Translations under genes and position numbers: made by a program
In this document: positions 7,306-9,103 of the stretch, piece by piece
How the letters are laid out: every line of letters begins with the position of its first letter
Numbering within the stretch: position 1 is the stretch's first letter
Notes under the pieces: model-generated
Seen by the model: only the letters and a program-made list of their open reading frames with translations
What the model was told of the DNA's origin: nothing
The model's database searches: none
Assembly (NCBI GenBank): GCA_031178305.1
Contig: JAPSJG010000124.1
Location: forward strand, 1-9,103
Direction: 5' to 3'
DNA from: Sinorhizobium sp.
Lineage (GTDB): Bacteria > Pseudomonadota > Alphaproteobacteria > Rhizobiales > Rhizobiaceae
DNA length: 9,103 nucleotides

Positions 7306-7872
7306 GTGGACGGGGAGATTTCGAGAATGAGTGCCGAGGGGAACCTTCATAAACTTGAACTTGCAAGTGAAAATGCGGAATCTGGCGATGTGTCGCCTGC
7401 CTATTACGATCACATCCGCAAGATAAACGACGTCTTTCATGATCAGATCAAGATGTCGGACCAGAAGGCGGCCTATATCTTCACCTTTATGTTCGCCTTT
7501 CTGATTACGTCGCAAGAGGGAAGGAGCGTGTTTACCTGGCAGCGCTATGCCGAGGGCGAGTTGTTGCCGATGATCTTCTCGGGCGCGCTTGCCATTGCCT
7601 CGATCGTTTCGGTCGTTTCCGCGATTCTCGTCGTTCTGCCGCGGAAGAGCGCCACCTCGACGTCGCTCTTCTGGGGTGCTTGGCCGGCCCATCGCACCGC
7701 CTTTTTTGACGCGGCACGCAGCGGCGACCGGTCCTATCTCCTTCGCCAATATGCCGATAATGCCGATGTGCTCTCGGCGATCGCGTGCAGCAAATACCGC
7801 TGCGTCGCCTTCGCTTTTCGAGGGTTGCTGGTGACGGTGCTTTCCTATGTTGGCTTGTTGACGGTGAACTAG
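7306..7872 (+). CDS. Small membrane protein resembling the Pycsar effector PycTM (DUF5706)
   Basis: This 188-residue protein has a charged cytoplasmic-looking N-terminus (1-50), the motif SDQKAAYIF (51-59) leading into a first membrane helix (about 55-70), a second helix (about 86-112), a polar stretch with amphipathic helices (113-165, including LLRQYADNADVL) and a third helix (about 168-186) almost at the C-terminus. The Asp-x-Lys-Ala motif at the entrance of helix 1 and the helix-helix-polar-helix order are what I know of the PycTM family. PycTM proteins of Pycsar defence respond to a cyclic pyrimidine nucleotide and impair the inner membrane on phage infection. No separate Pycsar cyclase lies beside it, but a CHASE2 cyclase operon starts divergently 111 bases away. 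The first part of the gene is AT-rich: hand count over 7321-7500 gives 84 G+C in 180 bases (47%), against 73% in a 60-base stretch of phnL, suggesting a separate origin. The family call is from memory of the pattern; a cyclic-nucleotide role is inference. The start is GTG 7306 or ATG 7327. Confidence 0.6.
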   Translation: MDGEISRMSAEGNLHKLELASENAESGDVSPAYYDHIRKINDVFHDQIKMSDQKAAYIFTFMFAFLITSQEGRSVFTWQRYAEGELLPMIFSGALAIASIVSVVSAILVVLPRKSATSTSLFWGAWPAHRTAFFDAARSGDRSYLLRQYADNADVLSAIACSKYRCVAFAFRGLLVTVLSYVGLLTVN

Positions 7873-7910
7873 CGGAGATCCGCCCTCAAGCGCTTTCTGC
7901 CGGCTTCTTC

Positions 7911-8525
7911 TCAACCATGCCGCATTAAAAATTCCTCGGCCGTCAGATGCCGGAAGTCGTCGAGCGCGCGGCGCAGCTTGTCGTGGTCCCAGTGCCACCA
8001 GGCGATGCGGTCCATGGCGGCGCCGATTTCGGCCGCGAAGCGCGCGCGGATGAGCCTCGCCGGCACGCCGCCGACGATCGTGTAAGGGGCGACGTCTTTA
8101 GAGACGACGGCGCCGGCGCCGATCACCGCGCCATTGCCGACAGTCACGCCGGGAAGGATCGTGGCTCCGTGACCGATCCATACGTCATGGCCGATCATCA
8201 CACGGTTCTGGCGACGCCAGGCGAAAAGGTCGTGATCCGGCTCGGCGTCCTCCCAATACATCGGTGCGCGATAGGTGAAATGATGCAGCGTCGCGCGCCA
8301 TGTCGGATGGTTGGTGGCGTTGATGCGAACGGCGGCGGCGATGTTGACGAACTTGCCGATCGTCGCGCACCAGATCGAGCCGTCCTGCATGATGTAGGAG
8401 TAGTCTCCGAATTCGACCTCTTCTAGCCGCGAGCGCTCGCGAATTTCGGTGTAGCGGCCGAGCGTCGAGTTTTCGACGGTCGCGGTCGGGTGGATAAGGG
8501 GCTCGAGACCAAGTTTCTTGCTCAT
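7911..8525 (-). CDS. Hexapeptide-repeat transferase of the phosphonate-locus family (phn_thr-fam)
   Basis: This 204-residue left-handed parallel beta-helix protein belongs to the acetyltransferases related to the xenobiotic (XAT) group. Hexapeptide repeats show at about 9-64 and again at 109-148 (IGHDVWIGHGATILPGVTVG and on), followed by the usual VGGVPARLI (151-159). Between them lies a loop with ATNHPTW, whose His73 sits where XAT enzymes keep the catalytic His, so acyl-CoA-dependent acetylation of a hydroxyl or amine is likely; the substrate is not known. The start overlaps the phnL stop by four bases (ATGA), and AGGA within phnL lies about eleven bases before the ATG, so the two are translated together. 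A transferase of this type beside phnL is the known pattern of TIGR03308 in C-P lyase operons, which supports a part in phosphonate use or product detoxification over drug resistance. The C-terminal part (165-200) is a helical tail rich in Trp, His and Asp. Confidence 0.88.
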   Translation of the reverse strand: MSKKLGLEPLIHPTATVENSTLGRYTEIRERSRLEEVEFGDYSYIMQDGSIWCATIGKFVNIAAAVRINATNHPTWRATLHHFTYRAPMYWEDAEPDHDLFAWRRQNRVMIGHDVWIGHGATILPGVTVGNGAVIGAGAVVSKDVAPYTIVGGVPARLIRARFAAEIGAAMDRIAWWHWDHDKLRRALDDFRHLTAEEFLMRHG

Positions 8526-9103
8526 GCGGCGTGTTTCCTGGGCGAGAATTGCGAGACGTCGATGATCCGGCCGGCAACGGCATCGCGCACTTCCTCGTCG
8601 TGGAAGATGCCGACCAGTGCGGTGCCGGCCGATTTCTTTTCGGCGATCATTTGGACCACCACGGCACGGTTCCTGGCGTCGAGCGAGGCGGTCGGTTCAT
8701 CGAGCAGCAGGATCTTATGGTCGGTAATGAAGCCGCGGGCGATGTTGACGCGCTGCTGCTCGCCACCGGAGAAGGTCGCGGGCGGCAGGGCCCAGAGCTG
8801 CTTCGGCAGGTTGAGCCTGGCTAATAGCTCCGCCGCCAGGTCCCGCGCCTCCTCGGACGCGACTCCGCGCGCCTGCAGGGGCTCGGCGACGATGTCGAGG
8901 GCTGAGACGCGCGGCACCACGCGCAGGAACTGACTGACATAGCCGAGCGTGGTGCGGCGTACTTCGAGTACAAGGCGCGGCTCGGCGCTCGCAAGGTTTA
9001 CGAGACGGCCGTCATGCTCCAACAGGATCTGGCCTTCGTCGACACCGTAATTGCCGTAGAGCATCTTCAGGATCGAGCTCTTGCCGACACCCGAAGGGCC
9101 GCC
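8522..9103 (-). CDS. phnL: Phosphonate C-P lyase system ATP-binding protein PhnL, 5' end outside the window
   Basis: The frame is open to the right edge, giving 193 residues; the first few dozen residues of a roughly 230-residue protein are missing. ABC ATPase motifs appear in order: Walker A GGPSGVGKSS at the window edge, the Q-loop region LGYVSQFLRVVPRVSALDIV, the signature FSGGEQQRVNIARG, Walker B ILLLDEP followed by TASLD, and the switch His in GIFHDEEVRDAVAGR. The FHDEEVRD block and the VVPRVSALD stretch are typical of PhnL rather than transporter ATPases such as PhnC. PhnL is a cytoplasmic ATPase that, with PhnK, binds the C-P lyase core complex (PhnGHIJ) and is required for phosphonate breakdown; it does not serve a transporter. 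The stop overlaps the start of the hexapeptide transferase (ATGA). Other phn genes are expected to the right of the window. Regulation by phosphate (PhoB) would act upstream, outside the window. Confidence 0.93.
   Translation of the reverse strand, partial: GGPSGVGKSSILKMLYGNYGVDEGQILLEHDGRLVNLASAEPRLVLEVRRTTLGYVSQFLRVVPRVSALDIVAEPLQARGVASEEARDLAAELLARLNLPKQLWALPPATFSGGEQQRVNIARGFITDHKILLLDEPTASLDARNRAVVVQMIAEKKSAGTALVGIFHDEEVRDAVAGRIIDVSQFSPRKHAA

Noticed and set aside
7306..7872. Complete canonical Pycsar system
   Set aside because: No small soluble PycC cyclase is adjacent on the same strand. The only cyclase is a CHASE2 membrane receptor in a divergent operon, so only effector-family likeness can be claimed.
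7873..7910. Terminator between the PycTM-like gene and the hexapeptide transferase
   Set aside because: GCGGAGATCCGC at 7872-7883 is a short palindrome with a two-base centre and no T-run, so it does not make a convincing terminator.
7276..7998. Open frame of 240 codons on the - strand opposite the PycTM-like gene
   Set aside because: It is basic and low in complexity, and overlaps the end of the hexapeptide transferase. The + strand reading has membrane helices, a ribosome site and a family-like motif.
7911..8525. Chloramphenicol or streptogramin acetyltransferase (drug resistance)
   Set aside because: The fold is shared, but the ATGA overlap with phnL and the known phosphonate-locus family explain it better.

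Overview
The window looks like part of a rhizobial genome, most likely Sinorhizobium/Ensifer or a close alphaproteobacterial relative. The evidence is high GC (about 65-73% in hand-counted stretches of several genes), a short PcaB of 351 residues, a PhnL next to a phosphonate-locus hexapeptide transferase, and a CHASE2 cyclase coupled to a FecR/TPR/beta-barrel outer-membrane protein. I recall a similar protein pair, NsrA with the Cya cyclases, from Sinorhizobium meliloti symbiosis work. The species call is inference. I see no tRNA, rRNA, insertion sequence or CRISPR array.

Layout. (1) Positions 1-1525, + strand: the 3' end of an alpha/beta hydrolase resembling 3-oxoadipate enol-lactonase (PcaD), a 140-base spacer, then pcaB, 3-carboxy-cis,cis-muconate cycloisomerase. 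Both fit the protocatechuate branch of the beta-ketoadipate pathway. (2) Positions 1565-7194, - strand: a two-gene unit read from right to left. First comes a 1213-residue secreted protein with a FecR domain, TPR repeats and a C-terminal outer-membrane barrel. Its stop overlaps the start of a 662-residue CHASE2 class III nucleotide cyclase (TGATG). (3) Positions 7195-7305: a divergent intergenic region. (4) Positions 7306-7872, + strand: a small membrane protein resembling the Pycsar effector family PycTM (formerly DUF5706), partly AT-rich. (5) Positions 7911-9103, - strand: the downstream end of a phosphonate (C-P lyase) operon, with phnL (its start lies beyond the window) overlapping by ATGA a hexapeptide-repeat transferase of the phosphonate-associated type.

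How the genes work together. The central unit reads as a trans-envelope signalling device. The barrel would sit in the outer membrane, its FecR and TPR parts would reach into the periplasm, and the CHASE2 domain of the inner-membrane cyclase would receive the signal and control cyclic nucleotide synthesis in the cytoplasm. The divergent PycTM-like protein belongs to a family in which known members respond to cyclic nucleotides and damage the inner membrane during phage defence. Its position 111 bases from a cyclase operon suggests, but does not prove, that it is a local target of the signal. This trio is the most interesting content of the window. The flanking catabolic and phosphonate genes look ordinary.
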